A program made the position numbers and the translations under genes. A DNA stretch of 64,000 bases from Polaribacter tangerinus (GTDB lineage Bacteria > Bacteroidota > Bacteroidia > Flavobacteriales > Flavobacteriaceae): contig NZ_CP150668.1 of NCBI RefSeq assembly GCF_038024095.1, positions 1,736,001 through 1,800,000 on the forward strand, in the 5' to 3' direction. Shown piece by piece: positions 16,154 through 25,300 of this stretch (the stretch's first letter is position 1; every line of letters starts with the position of its first letter). The notes below the pieces were generated by a model. It was given only the letters and a program-made list of their open reading frames with translations, did not search any database and was not told the DNA's origin.

Positions 16154-18451
16154 ATGAAAAAGAATTTTTCTGTAATTTCTATTCTAATTATTTTAGGGGT
16201 AGTATACCTTAGTTTTACAGATTTAAAACCATCTGTAATTACAAATAAGTATCTTAAAAGCAACACCGTTTTTTCTATAGATAAAGCGCTTTATCATCTT
16301 AAAAAGATAACAAAAAAACCACATTATGTGGGTACTAGTTATCATAAAGATGTACAGACCTATATAGTATCTGAATTAGAAAAATTGGGTTTCGAAGTAG
16401 AAACTCAAGTAGAAACGGTTGTTAACAGTAAAAATTCTGCTACCACTGCCGAAAATATTGTAGCAAAACTAAAAGGAACTAGTTCAAACAAGGCATTACT
16501 CTTACTTTCTCATTACGACTCGAATCCGCATTCTTCTTTGGGTGCTAGTGATGCTGGTTCTGGCGTAGTAACTATTTTAGAGGGGTTACGTGCTTTTTTA
16601 GCTACAAAACCTGTGCTAAAAAATGATCTTATTGTATTAATTTCTGATGCCGAAGAAATTGGATTGTTGGGAGCACAAGCTTTTGTAAATAGTCATCCTT
16701 TTATAAAAGATATCGGATTGGTATTAAATTTTGAGGCTAGGGGAAGTGGAGGACCAAGTTATATGTTAATGGAAACAAATGGCAAAAATGGTAAATTGTT
16801 ACATCATTTTTTGGCTGCAAAACCTAATTTTCCGGCCGCAAATTCTTTAATGTATTCGGTATATAAGAAGCTACCAAATGATACAGATTTAACCGTTTTT
16901 AGAGAAGACGCGGCAATTAATGGTTTTAATTTTGCATTCATAGGAGATCATTTCGATTACCATAGTGCCCAAGATTCTTTTAGTCGATTAGACAAAGCCT
17001 CTCTACTACACCAAGCAGATTATTTAATGACCACCCTTTCTTACTTTTCGGGTTCTGATTTGTCTGATTTCGATGCAGATGAAGATTATGTATACGTTAA
17101 TTTTCCTTTTGTAAAAATGATAACGTATCCTTTTTCATGGATTTATCCTTTATTAATTACTGCTTTTTTACTATTTCTGGTGATAGTTTTTCTAGGCATC
17201 TCTCTTAATAAATTAACAATTAAAGACCTTTTAAAAGGTTTTATTCCGTTTACAGTTTCTTTAGTTTTATGCAGCAGCATCACTTTTGGTTTGTGGCAGT
17301 TATTGCTTCAAATTCATACAGAGTACAATGATATTTTACATGGATTTACCTACAACGGTTATACCTATATTTTTGCATTTGTATTCTTAAATTTATTTTT
17401 AGTAACCACTATTTATACTAAAATTGCTTCTGTAGAAAAGCCTGTTAACTTACTCGTTGCTCCCTTATTTTTCTGGTTGTTATTAAATATACTTATTGCC
17501 CTTTATTTAAAAGGAGCTAGTTTTTTTATAATTCCTGTTTTTTGTGCTCTAATTGTTTTATTAATAGAAACCCTCTGTAAACTAAATTTTGCTTTTAAAA
17601 CAATTTTATATACAATTATATCTATTCCTACGATATATATTTTTGCACCATTGATAAAAATGTTTCCAGTTGGTTTGGGTTTAAAAGTACTTTTTATATG
17701 TGCCCTATTTATGGTATTAGTATTCGGACTTTTAGTGCTTACTTTTCATAAAAAGAACGCAGTGTTTACCCAAAAAGCCTCTGGTTTTTTAATGATTATT
17801 TTCTTTGGTTTGGCCACTTACAATAGTAGTTTTTCTATTGATAATAAACAACCAAATAGTTTAGTTTACATTCAGAATTCCGATACACAAAAAGCCTATT
17901 TTGGTACTTACAATACTACTTTAGATGCTTATACAAAGCATGTTTTTGAAGGTGATTATGAAAAAGGAGGAATTAAAAATGCCGAAACAAGAAGTAAATA
18001 CAATACACAATTTAAATACTATAAAAAAACTGTTTCTAGAAACATACCTCAAGCGACCATTATACATGAAATAGATACTATTATTGGTGCGAAAAGATTT
18101 TTAGAAATAAGTATTATACCTAACAGAAAAGTTCATAAAGTTGAACTTTCTACCAGAGAGCGTCTAAGTTTTTCTCAATTTAAAGTAAATGACGCTTTGG
18201 TACATAAAGGTAAAAAATTTACTATAAATAAGGGTACTTTTTTAACCTATCATATGGCAAATACAGATCAAGAAATTACACTTTCTTTTTCTGTAAATGC
18301 CAACGAAAAGTTCCGTTTTATTGTCAATGAAATTTCTTATGATTTATTAACACACCCTTCATTTAATGTCCAACAAAGATCGCCAGAAATGATGCCAATG
18401 CCATTTGTAACAAACGATGCCATAATTATTTCGAAAACTTTATCCTTTTAA
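16154..18451 (+). CDS. M28-family zinc aminopeptidase with C-terminal membrane domain
   Basis: The protein has 765 residues. One N-terminal membrane segment (about 6-22) precedes an M28 peptidase domain with visible metal and catalytic residues: HYD (120-122), D133 in GASDAGSG, EE (167-168) in DAEEIGLLGA, E194 in NFEARG, and H270 in HFDYHSAQD. About eight hydrophobic segments follow between about residues 325 and 570, then a periplasmic or extracellular C-terminal beta-rich domain. This layout matches the vacuolar-membrane-protease-like (Pff1-type) M28 proteins, which in bacteria are probably cell-envelope aminopeptidases. The lead gene to its right, feoA, has its own promoter, so this is likely a single-gene unit. 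Confidence 0.9.
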   Translation: MKKNFSVISILIILGVVYLSFTDLKPSVITNKYLKSNTVFSIDKALYHLKKITKKPHYVGTSYHKDVQTYIVSELEKLGFEVETQVETVVNSKNSATTAENIVAKLKGTSSNKALLLLSHYDSNPHSSLGASDAGSGVVTILEGLRAFLATKPVLKNDLIVLISDAEEIGLLGAQAFVNSHPFIKDIGLVLNFEARGSGGPSYMLMETNGKNGKLLHHFLAAKPNFPAANSLMYSVYKKLPNDTDLTVFREDAAINGFNFAFIGDHFDYHSAQDSFSRLDKASLLHQADYLMTTLSYFSGSDLSDFDADEDYVYVNFPFVKMITYPFSWIYPLLITAFLLFLVIVFLGISLNKLTIKDLLKGFIPFTVSLVLCSSITFGLWQLLLQIHTEYNDILHGFTYNGYTYIFAFVFLNLFLVTTIYTKIASVEKPVNLLVAPLFFWLLLNILIALYLKGASFFIIPVFCALIVLLIETLCKLNFAFKTILYTIISIPTIYIFAPLIKMFPVGLGLKVLFICALFMVLVFGLLVLTFHKKNAVFTQKASGFLMIIFFGLATYNSSFSIDNKQPNSLVYIQNSDTQKAYFGTYNTTLDAYTKHVFEGDYEKGGIKNAETRSKYNTQFKYYKKTVSRNIPQATIIHEIDTIIGAKRFLEISIIPNRKVHKVELSTRERLSFSQFKVNDALVHKGKKFTINKGTFLTYHMANTDQEITLSFSVNANEKFRFIVNEISYDLLTHPSFNVQQRSPEMMPMPFVTNDAIIISKTLSF

Positions 18452-18518
18452 ATTCTTAGTTTACAATTACTAGTATTTTAAAATAGTTAAAGAAGTTATA
18501 ATTCAATATTGCAAACTG

Positions 18519-18547
18519 TTTAGAACAATTCTAAATGATTATCTTTG
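18519..18547 (+). promoter_or_regulatory. feo operon promoter with perfect palindromic operator
   Basis: The -7 element TATCTTTG (18540-18547) fits the Bacteroidetes TAnnTTTG consensus. Directly upstream lies the perfect inverted repeat TTTAGAA-CAA-TTCTAAA (18519-18535), placed where RNA polymerase would contact the spacer and -33 region. A repressor there would block feoAB transcription; an iron-sensing DtxR- or Fur-type protein is the obvious candidate (inference). No clear TTTG is seen at -33. Confidence 0.65.
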
Positions 18548-18563
18548 TGTAAAATTTAATAAA

Positions 18564-18803
18564 TTGAGCACAATTGCATCTTTACTTGTAGGTGAAATGG
18601 GGTATATTTCTGAGGAATCTTTAGAGGTTATTCCACTAAAATTATTAGAAATGGGGTGCTTGCCAGGAGCAGAAGTTACGCTAGTTCAAATAGCACCATT
18701 AAACGATCCGCTTTATATTTGTGTAAATGGAAGCCATTTAGCAATTCGTAAGGAAACAGCTGCACAAATTCAAATTCTAAAAGTAAATTTACAGGATGTC
18801 TAA
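18564..18803 (+). CDS. feoA: Ferrous iron transport protein FeoA
   Basis: This is a small SH3-like FeoA protein of 79 residues. Recognisable are ASLLVGEMGYI near the start, then KLLEMGCLPGAEVTLVQIAPLNDP and a C-terminal HLAIRKETAAQI. FeoA acts in the cytoplasm and modulates the FeoB iron channel. The start is TTG at 18564, the only start that retains the N-terminal strand and that lies just behind the -7 element. It overlaps feoB by 8 bases, implying translational coupling. Confidence 0.92.
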   Translation: MSTIASLLVGEMGYISEESLEVIPLKLLEMGCLPGAEVTLVQIAPLNDPLYICVNGSHLAIRKETAAQIQILKVNLQDV

Positions 18804-20907
18804 AAACTTTATTAAAGTAGCACTTATTGGAAATCCAAATACTGGTAAAACCTCATTGTTTAATCAACTTACAGGTTTAAATCAAAAAGTAGGGAATTAT
18901 CCGGGTGTAACGGTAGATAAAAAACAAGGAACGTGTAAATTAACGGAAACACACCAAGCACTTATTACAGATTTACCTGGCACATACAGCATAAATCCAA
19001 CATCTATTGATGAAAGTATTGTTTTAAAAACCTTACTAAAAAAAGATATTAAAGAGTCTCCAGATGTAATTTTAGTAGTAGCAGATGTAGAAAACTTAAA
19101 GAGAAATTTATTATTATTCTCTCAAATAAAAGATTTAGAAATACCTACAGTATTGGCTATTAATATGGTAGACCAAATGGCAGCAAAAGGAATTTCTATA
19201 GATGTTTCTGCATTAGAAAAAGAGTTAAACTCTGAAGTTGTTTTAATAAGTGCCAGAAAAAATATTGGTATAAGAGCGGTTAAAGAAGCCATTATTAAGT
19301 GTCATGTTGCCGCTAAAGCATCTCCTTTATGTGGTATAAATTCTAAAATAGATCCTGATTATTTCGAGAAACTAAAAGAAATTAGTTCTTCTTATTCTTT
19401 GTATGAATTATGGCTAATGGTTACCCAAAATAATTATCCAGACTCCATAAGTAAGCAAGAAAAAGAAAAACTACAAGCTTTTAAAAAAGATAGTGCCAAA
19501 TTAAAAAAGTATCAGCATAAAGAAACCATTTACAGATACCAAGAGATTAATAAAATTTTACAAAAAACCTATTTAGTAGACAAATCGAAAGCAACAGATA
19601 TAAGAAGTAAATTAGATAAAATTTTTACACATAAGTTTTTTGGATATTTTATTTTCTTTTTCATCTTACTAATTATTTTTCAATCTATTTTCGATTTGGC
19701 TACCATTCCTATGGATTACATAGATGCTGTTTTTGCCAATTTATCGGACGTAACAAAAGAGAACTTGCCGCCAGGTGTTTTTACAGATTTATTGGCAGAA
19801 GGAATTATACCTGGTATTGGTGGTGTACTTATTTTTATTCCACAAATAGCTATTTTATTTTTATTTATTGCAGTGTTAGAAGAAACGGGTTATATGAGCC
19901 GAGTAGTTTTTTTAATGGACAAAATAATGCGTCGTTTTGGAATGAACGGTAAAAGTGTAATTCCTTTAATTTCGGGAACTGCGTGTGCTATTCCTGCAAT
20001 TATGGCAACCAGAACAATAGCTACATGGAAAGAACGTTTAATTACCATTTTAGTTACACCATTTACTACTTGTTCGGCGCGTTTGCCAGTATATGCTATT
20101 TTAATTGCGTTGGTAATACCGAATAAAAAAGTAGCAGGTTTTTTAAATTTACAAGGGTTAGTACTATTGTTTATGTATATTTTGGGTTTTGCAACGGCAA
20201 TTTTAGCCGCCTATATTTTACATAAAACCTTAAAAACTACTTCCAAGTCTTTTTTTGTAATTGAAATGCCAAATTATAAAGTTCCCTCAGTTAAAAATGT
20301 GTTTTTTGAAGTAGTAGAAAAAACAAAAGCATTTGTATTTGGGGCAGGAAAAATTATACTATCACTTTCAATTATACTTTGGTTTTTAGCTTCTAACGGA
20401 CCAGCATCTTTTGATGATGCCGAAAAAAACACAATAGAAAACCAAGTAAATAAACAACTTTCATCAGAAGAATTGCAACAAAAAATAGCTGCTGCTAAAC
20501 TACAAAATTCTTATATTGGTATTATGGGAAAAGCAATAGAACCTGCTATAAAACCATTAGGTTACGATTGGAAAATTGGTATTGCATTAATTACTTCTTT
20601 TGCGGCCAGAGAGGTTTTTGTAGGAACATTAGCTACTATTTATAGTGTAGGTTCAGACGATGAAGATACTGCAACTATTAAACAGAAAATGGCATCTGAA
20701 ATAAATCCTGATACCGGAAAAAAGCGCTTTAATTTCCCTGTGGGCATGTCGTTAATGGTTTTTTACGCATTTGCAATGCAGTGTATGGCAACCTTAGCAA
20801 TTGTAAAAAGAGAAACAAAGTCATGGAAATGGCCATTAATTCAGCTTTTTGGTATGGGATTATTGGCGTATATATCATCCTTTTTAGTGTATCAAATTTT
20901 AAGTTAA
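18796..20907 (+). CDS. feoB: Ferrous iron transporter FeoB
   Basis: This inner-membrane Fe(II) transporter has 703 residues. The N-terminal G-protein domain shows G1 GNPNTGKT (12-19), G3 DLPGTYS and G4 NMVD, and is followed by a helical linker and then about ten membrane segments. The gate motifs are intact: FIPQIAILFLFIAVLEETGYM, SGTACAIPAIMATRT, and the second gate TTCSARLPVYAI. Downstream it ends in TAATG, sharing one base with the small Cys-rich gene. Together with feoA this forms a complete Feo operon, probably induced under iron limitation. Confidence 0.97.
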   Translation: MSKNFIKVALIGNPNTGKTSLFNQLTGLNQKVGNYPGVTVDKKQGTCKLTETHQALITDLPGTYSINPTSIDESIVLKTLLKKDIKESPDVILVVADVENLKRNLLLFSQIKDLEIPTVLAINMVDQMAAKGISIDVSALEKELNSEVVLISARKNIGIRAVKEAIIKCHVAAKASPLCGINSKIDPDYFEKLKEISSSYSLYELWLMVTQNNYPDSISKQEKEKLQAFKKDSAKLKKYQHKETIYRYQEINKILQKTYLVDKSKATDIRSKLDKIFTHKFFGYFIFFFILLIIFQSIFDLATIPMDYIDAVFANLSDVTKENLPPGVFTDLLAEGIIPGIGGVLIFIPQIAILFLFIAVLEETGYMSRVVFLMDKIMRRFGMNGKSVIPLISGTACAIPAIMATRTIATWKERLITILVTPFTTCSARLPVYAILIALVIPNKKVAGFLNLQGLVLLFMYILGFATAILAAYILHKTLKTTSKSFFVIEMPNYKVPSVKNVFFEVVEKTKAFVFGAGKIILSLSIILWFLASNGPASFDDAEKNTIENQVNKQLSSEELQQKIAAAKLQNSYIGIMGKAIEPAIKPLGYDWKIGIALITSFAAREVFVGTLATIYSVGSDDEDTATIKQKMASEINPDTGKKRFNFPVGMSLMVFYAFAMQCMATLAIVKRETKSWKWPLIQLFGMGLLAYISSFLVYQILS

Positions 20908-21023
20908 TGCAAGCAATTATAGCCTATTTACTATTAGTAGTTTCTATTGTTTTTTTGTTGAAAAAGTTTGTTTTTCCAACAAAAAAGAAAGGGAATTGTA
21001 GTTCGAGTTGCGATTGTCATTAA
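20907..21023 (+). CDS. FeoB-associated Cys-rich membrane protein
   Basis: A 38-residue protein starts at ATG 20907, overlapping the feoB stop by one base (TAATG). It has one membrane segment (IIAYLLLVVSIVFLLKKFVF) and a short cysteine-rich tail (GNCSSSCDCH) that could bind metal. This fits the FeoB-associated Cys-rich protein family found as the third gene of many Bacteroidetes feo operons. A longer frame that begins inside feoB at 20781 is not credible. Role in iron handoff is inferred from position. Confidence 0.85.
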   Translation: MQAIIAYLLLVVSIVFLLKKFVFPTKKKGNCSSSCDCH

Positions 21024-21130
21024 AAAAACTATAATTTTCTGTTGGTTTTAATTAACACAAAATTAGTAGGGTTTTTTTAGAATGATTTTTATTTTTGAGT
21101 CAATACTAACGTACTTAATATATTATACAA

Positions 21131-21688
21131 ATGAAAAAAAATATTTTAACACTAGTTATTTTAACCTGTCTTTTTGTGGTTTCAACTACACAAGCACAAA
21201 AATTTAAGCCATTAGATAAAAGTCCTATGGATGCTGCTACTTTTCCTGATAGTTGGAGAGTTTCTAATAAAGAATTAAAAGTGGTGTATGGCCGTCCTCA
21301 GTTAAAAGGAAGAAGCTTAGAAATGTTAGCGCCACCTAATAAGGTTTGGCGAACAGGTGCTAATGAAGCAGCAGAAATTACATTTTATAAAGATGTAATT
21401 TTTGGAGGAGAAAAAGTAGCATCGGGCACGTATTCTTTATTTACAATACCATCTAAAACAGGAGATTGGACTGTTATTTTAAATAAAGCTAAAAATGTTT
21501 GGGGTCATTATACCTACAAAAAAGAAGAGGACGTTGTAAGAGTAAAGGGATACGTTTCGAAAACAACAGATACTATAGAAGCTTTTTCTATGATTTTTGA
21601 TACCGACAAAACATTAAAAATGGGTTGGGAAAATACTGTAATTTCTGTTCCAATTTCTACCGATGTTTCTGAAGCCTCAGAAAAGTAA
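21131..21688 (+). CDS. DUF2911 domain secreted protein
   Basis: The protein has 185 residues: a signal peptide (cleavage after TTQAQ near residue 23), then the DUF2911 hallmark segments VVYGRPQLKGR, WRTGANEAAEITFYKDV, GTYSLFTIPSKTGDWTVILNK, and WGHYTYKKEEDVVRV. DUF2911 proteins are exported, beta-rich and of unknown biochemical role, common in Bacteroidetes. It is monocistronic with a clear terminator downstream. Confidence 0.9.
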   Translation: MKKNILTLVILTCLFVVSTTQAQKFKPLDKSPMDAATFPDSWRVSNKELKVVYGRPQLKGRSLEMLAPPNKVWRTGANEAAEITFYKDVIFGGEKVASGTYSLFTIPSKTGDWTVILNKAKNVWGHYTYKKEEDVVRVKGYVSKTTDTIEAFSMIFDTDKTLKMGWENTVISVPISTDVSEASEK

Positions 21689-21712
21689 AAGAAATACAAC
21701 TATTTATTTACA

Positions 21713-21741
21713 GAAAGCCATCCTACTAGATGGCTTTTTTC
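21713..21741 (+). terminator. Terminator of the DUF2911 gene
   Basis: GAAAGCCATC / GATGGCTTTT stem with loop CTACTA and trailing T-run, about 25 bases after the stop. Confidence 0.85.
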
Positions 21742-21826
21742 TGCTCAAAATAAAGGTTTTAATCATTTTATTGTACATTTATCAAATAATGTGGCTTACT
21801 TCAGCTAAGTTAAATACGTACATCAA

Positions 21827-22240
21827 ATGAAAATTTTAATTATTAATTTTAGATTTTTACTATTATTATTTCTTTCAATCGCTTTTGTTAATTGCAAAAG
21901 CTCAGAGGATGATTCTCCATTATCAATATCAGAAAAAGTGGTGCTTTTAGAAAATAGCGAATGGCTGTTAAAAGGTTTTGAAGATCGTGTAAAACACACT
22001 TTTTCAAACGGAGTAAAATATACTTTTTACGGACAAAACAATCAGTTTTCAGAAACACCAATTCCTGGAACCCAAAGTTATAGCATTGCAAATAATCGTT
22101 TAATTATTAGTGTAAATAATACTAATTATGAGTATGAATTAGTGTTTTCATGCAACAATACCATTGTTTCACTTTTTAGAGATAATGAACTGCATAGTGT
22201 TCTTTATGAAAATTATAGTAATTATAAAGAGTGTTTGTAA
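21827..22240 (+). CDS. Small hypothetical lipoprotein (lipocalin-like size)
   Basis: The protein has 137 residues. A signal with lipobox FVNC (near residue 24) is followed by an acidic KSSEDDSP linker typical of surface-exported Bacteroidetes lipoproteins, and then a small beta-rich body (EWLLKGFED, GVKYTFYGQNNQFSE, QSYSIANNRLIISV, YEYELVFSCNNTIVSLF). The pattern resembles the lipocalin-like or META-like small lipoproteins of flavobacteria, but I cannot name the family. It has its own terminator and stands alone. Confidence 0.7.
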   Translation: MKILIINFRFLLLLFLSIAFVNCKSSEDDSPLSISEKVVLLENSEWLLKGFEDRVKHTFSNGVKYTFYGQNNQFSETPIPGTQSYSIANNRLIISVNNTNYEYELVFSCNNTIVSLFRDNELHSVLYENYSNYKECL

Positions 22241-22258
22241 GCATAAAGTTAAGATACT

Positions 22259-22294
22259 AAAAGCGACTTTCAATTCATTTTGAAAGTCGCTTTT
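22259..22294 (+). terminator. Terminator of the small lipoprotein gene
   Basis: Long perfect stem AAAAGCGACTTTCAA / TTGAAAGTCGCTTTT with a short loop. Confidence 0.85.
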
Positions 22295-22315
22295 AATTTA
22301 AAGGAAATCTGTTTT

Positions 22316-22343
22316 TTGCTTACAAAGATTAAATGTAAATTTG
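22316..22343 (+). promoter_or_regulatory. leuS promoter
   Basis: TTG (22316-22318), 17-bp spacer, TAAATTTG (22336-22343): a full match to the Bacteroidetes primary sigma consensus, 22 bases upstream of the leuS start codon. Confidence 0.75.
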
Positions 22344-22365
22344 CAGCTTAATTAAGCAATTACTC

Positions 22366-25300
22366 ATGCAATATAATCATAAAGAAATAGAGAAAAAATG
22401 GCAAAAATTTTGGTCAGAAAATCAGACTTTTAGGGCAACAACAAATTCTGAAAAACCAAAATATTATGTATTAGATATGTTTCCTTATCCTAGTGGAGCC
22501 GGTCTTCATGTTGGGCATCCTTTAGGTTATATTGCTAGTGATATTTATGCACGTTACAAACGTCATAAAGGGTTTAATGTTTTGCATCCGCAAGGCTATG
22601 ATTCTTTTGGTTTACCAGCAGAACAGTACGCTATACAAACTGGACAACACCCGGCAAAAACTACAGAACAAAATATAAAAACATATCGTAGGCAATTAGA
22701 CCAGATTGGTTTTTCTTTTGATTGGAGTAGAGAAGTAAGAACCTCTAGTCCAGAATATTACAAATGGACACAATGGATTTTTATTCAGTTCTACAATTCG
22801 TGGTACAATAAAGGTACAGACAAAGCAGAAGATATTTCTACCTTAGAAAAAATATTTAATACTGCTGGCAATAAAAACGTAAACGCAGTTTGCGATGAAG
22901 ATGTTCAGTCTTTTACAGCCAAAGAATGGAAAGCATTTTCTAGCAAAGAAAAGCAAACGATTCTTTTACAATACCGTCTTACTTTTTTATCCGATACAGA
23001 AGTTAATTGGTGCCCGGCACTAGGAACAGTTTTGGCTAATGATGAAATTGTAAACGGGGTTTCTGAACGTGGAGGGCATGAAGTAGTTCGAAAAAAAATG
23101 ACCCAATGGTCTATGAGAATTTCTGCCTATGCACAAAGATTGTTAGACGGATTAGAACACATAGATTGGCCACAGCCACTAAAAGATGCGCAAACAAATT
23201 GGATTGGTAGAAGTGAAGGAGCCATGGTTACTTTTAAGGTAGCATCACAATTGCAAAAAGAAACCACCGCAATAAAACTATCTTACAAAGAATTAGAAGA
23301 TTTAAAAGAAATTAGAAAAAATGCTACCAAAGCAGAAGCGGCTCTTTGGCAAGTAATAAAAGATAAAAAAGGAGCGTCAAAATTTAGAAAAAAGTACACA
23401 ATTGGTTCTTTTTTAGTCGATTTTGTGTGTGTTTCAAAAAATTTAATAGTAGAAATTTCTGGGAAAGAAGATGAACAAGCAAGAACCACTTATTTTAATA
23501 AAGAAGGTTTTAATATAATTCGTTTTACAGAAAAAGAGGTTTTAGAAAATGTAGAAAAAGTAGTAGCGCAAATAAATACTGCCGTTCAGTTTCCTAAAAA
23601 ACTAGATCATCAGCCAACAAAACAAACCAATCTTTCGGGGAGTAGTTCTTATGAAATAGCGGTATTTACCACTAGGCCAGATACAATTTACGGAGTTAGT
23701 TTTATGACGTTAGCACCAGAACATGAGTTGGTTTCTAAAATAACTACACCAGCACAAAAATCTGCAGTAGATGCTTATATTAAAGCAACTGCAAAACGTT
23801 CTGAAAGAGATAGAATGGCAGATGTTAAAACAATATCTGGCGTTTTTACAGGCGCGTATGCTATTCACCCTTTTTCGGGAGAAAAAGTTCAAATTTGGAT
23901 TGGCGATTATGTATTGGCAAATTATGGTACCGGAGCCGTAATGGCAGTGCCATGTGGAGATCAACGAGATTATGATTTTGCCAAACATTTTGGTATTCCA
24001 GTTCCCAATATTTTTAAAGGAGTAGATGTTTCAAAAGAAGCACACACCGAAAAAGAAGGAACGATAATTGCTAATTCAGATTTTTTATCAGATTTACCTT
24101 ATAAAAAGGCTTTAAAATTAGCTATATCCGAAATTGAAAAGCGTGGTTTTGGTTACGGAAAAGTTAATTACAGACTTAGAGATGCTGTTTTTAGTAGGCA
24201 ACGATATTGGGGAGAGCCATTTCCTGTTTATTATAAAAACGGAATGCCTCAAATGATAGCACCAGAAAAACTCCCTATAATTTTACCAGAAGTAGAAAAA
24301 TATTTGCCTACAGAAGCTGGAGATCCACCATTAGGAAACGCTACAAATTGGGCATGGAACACAAAAACAGCAAAAGTTGTTAGTAATAATCTAATAGATA
24401 ATAAAACAGTTTTTCCTCTAGAATTAAATACAATGCCAGGTTGGGCAGGAAGTTCATGGTATTTTAATAGGTACATGGATGCTACGAATACCGAAGAATT
24501 TGCAAGTGATAAATCTTTAAATTATTGGCGGGAAGTAGACTTGTACATTGGTGGTTCAGAGCATGCAACAGGACATTTATTATATGCCCGTTTTTGGCAA
24601 AAATTCCTTTTTGATAAAGGGCTCGTTCCAGTAGATGAGTTTGCTAAGAAATTAATAAATCAAGGGATGATTTTAGGAACTTCTGCCTTTGTATATAGAG
24701 CCACACCTTTTGTAAAAAATGGTTGTAATATAGATTCCTCTAATGCAGATGTTTTAGAGAAAATACCTACGGTTTTTGTTTCTAAAAATTTGTTTTCTTC
24801 TGAGGATGAATTTGAGACTGTTGTTAAAAATTACCTTTTAGATAAAGGATATTTACATCAAAATTTTGCAGATTTAGTTCTAATAGTAAAAACCCCTATT
24901 CATGCAGATGTGTCTCTGGTAAATGCCTCTGACGAGATGGATGTTGAAGGTTTTAAAAATCATCCTTTAAATACCGACTACAAAAATGCTGAATTTCTTT
25001 TAGAAGATGAGGTATATAAAGTTGGTAGAGAGGTAGAAAAAATGTCTAAATCTAAATACAATGTTGTAAATCCAGATGATATTGTTACAGAATATGGTGC
25101 CGATGCCTTGCGTTTATTCGAAATGTTTTTAGGGCCTTTAGAGCAAACTAAACCATGGAAAACTTCAGGAATTTCGGGGGTATCTTCTTTCTTAAAAAAA
25201 CTATGGAAACTCTATTTTAAAGAAGATGTATTTTTAGTTTCAGAAGAAAAGGCCGGTAAAGAAGAGCTTAAAGTTTTACATAAAACAATAAAAAAAGTAG

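Noticed and set aside
20781..20906. Longer version of the small Cys-rich gene beginning within feoB
   Set aside because: It would overlap 126 bases of feoB out of frame; the ATG at 20907 with TAATG coupling is the natural start.
23281..23580. Possible assembly chimera in leuS
   Set aside because: The insertion keeps frame on both sides, has the same base composition as the rest, and sits at a domain surface position; real fusion is more likely, although reads should confirm it.
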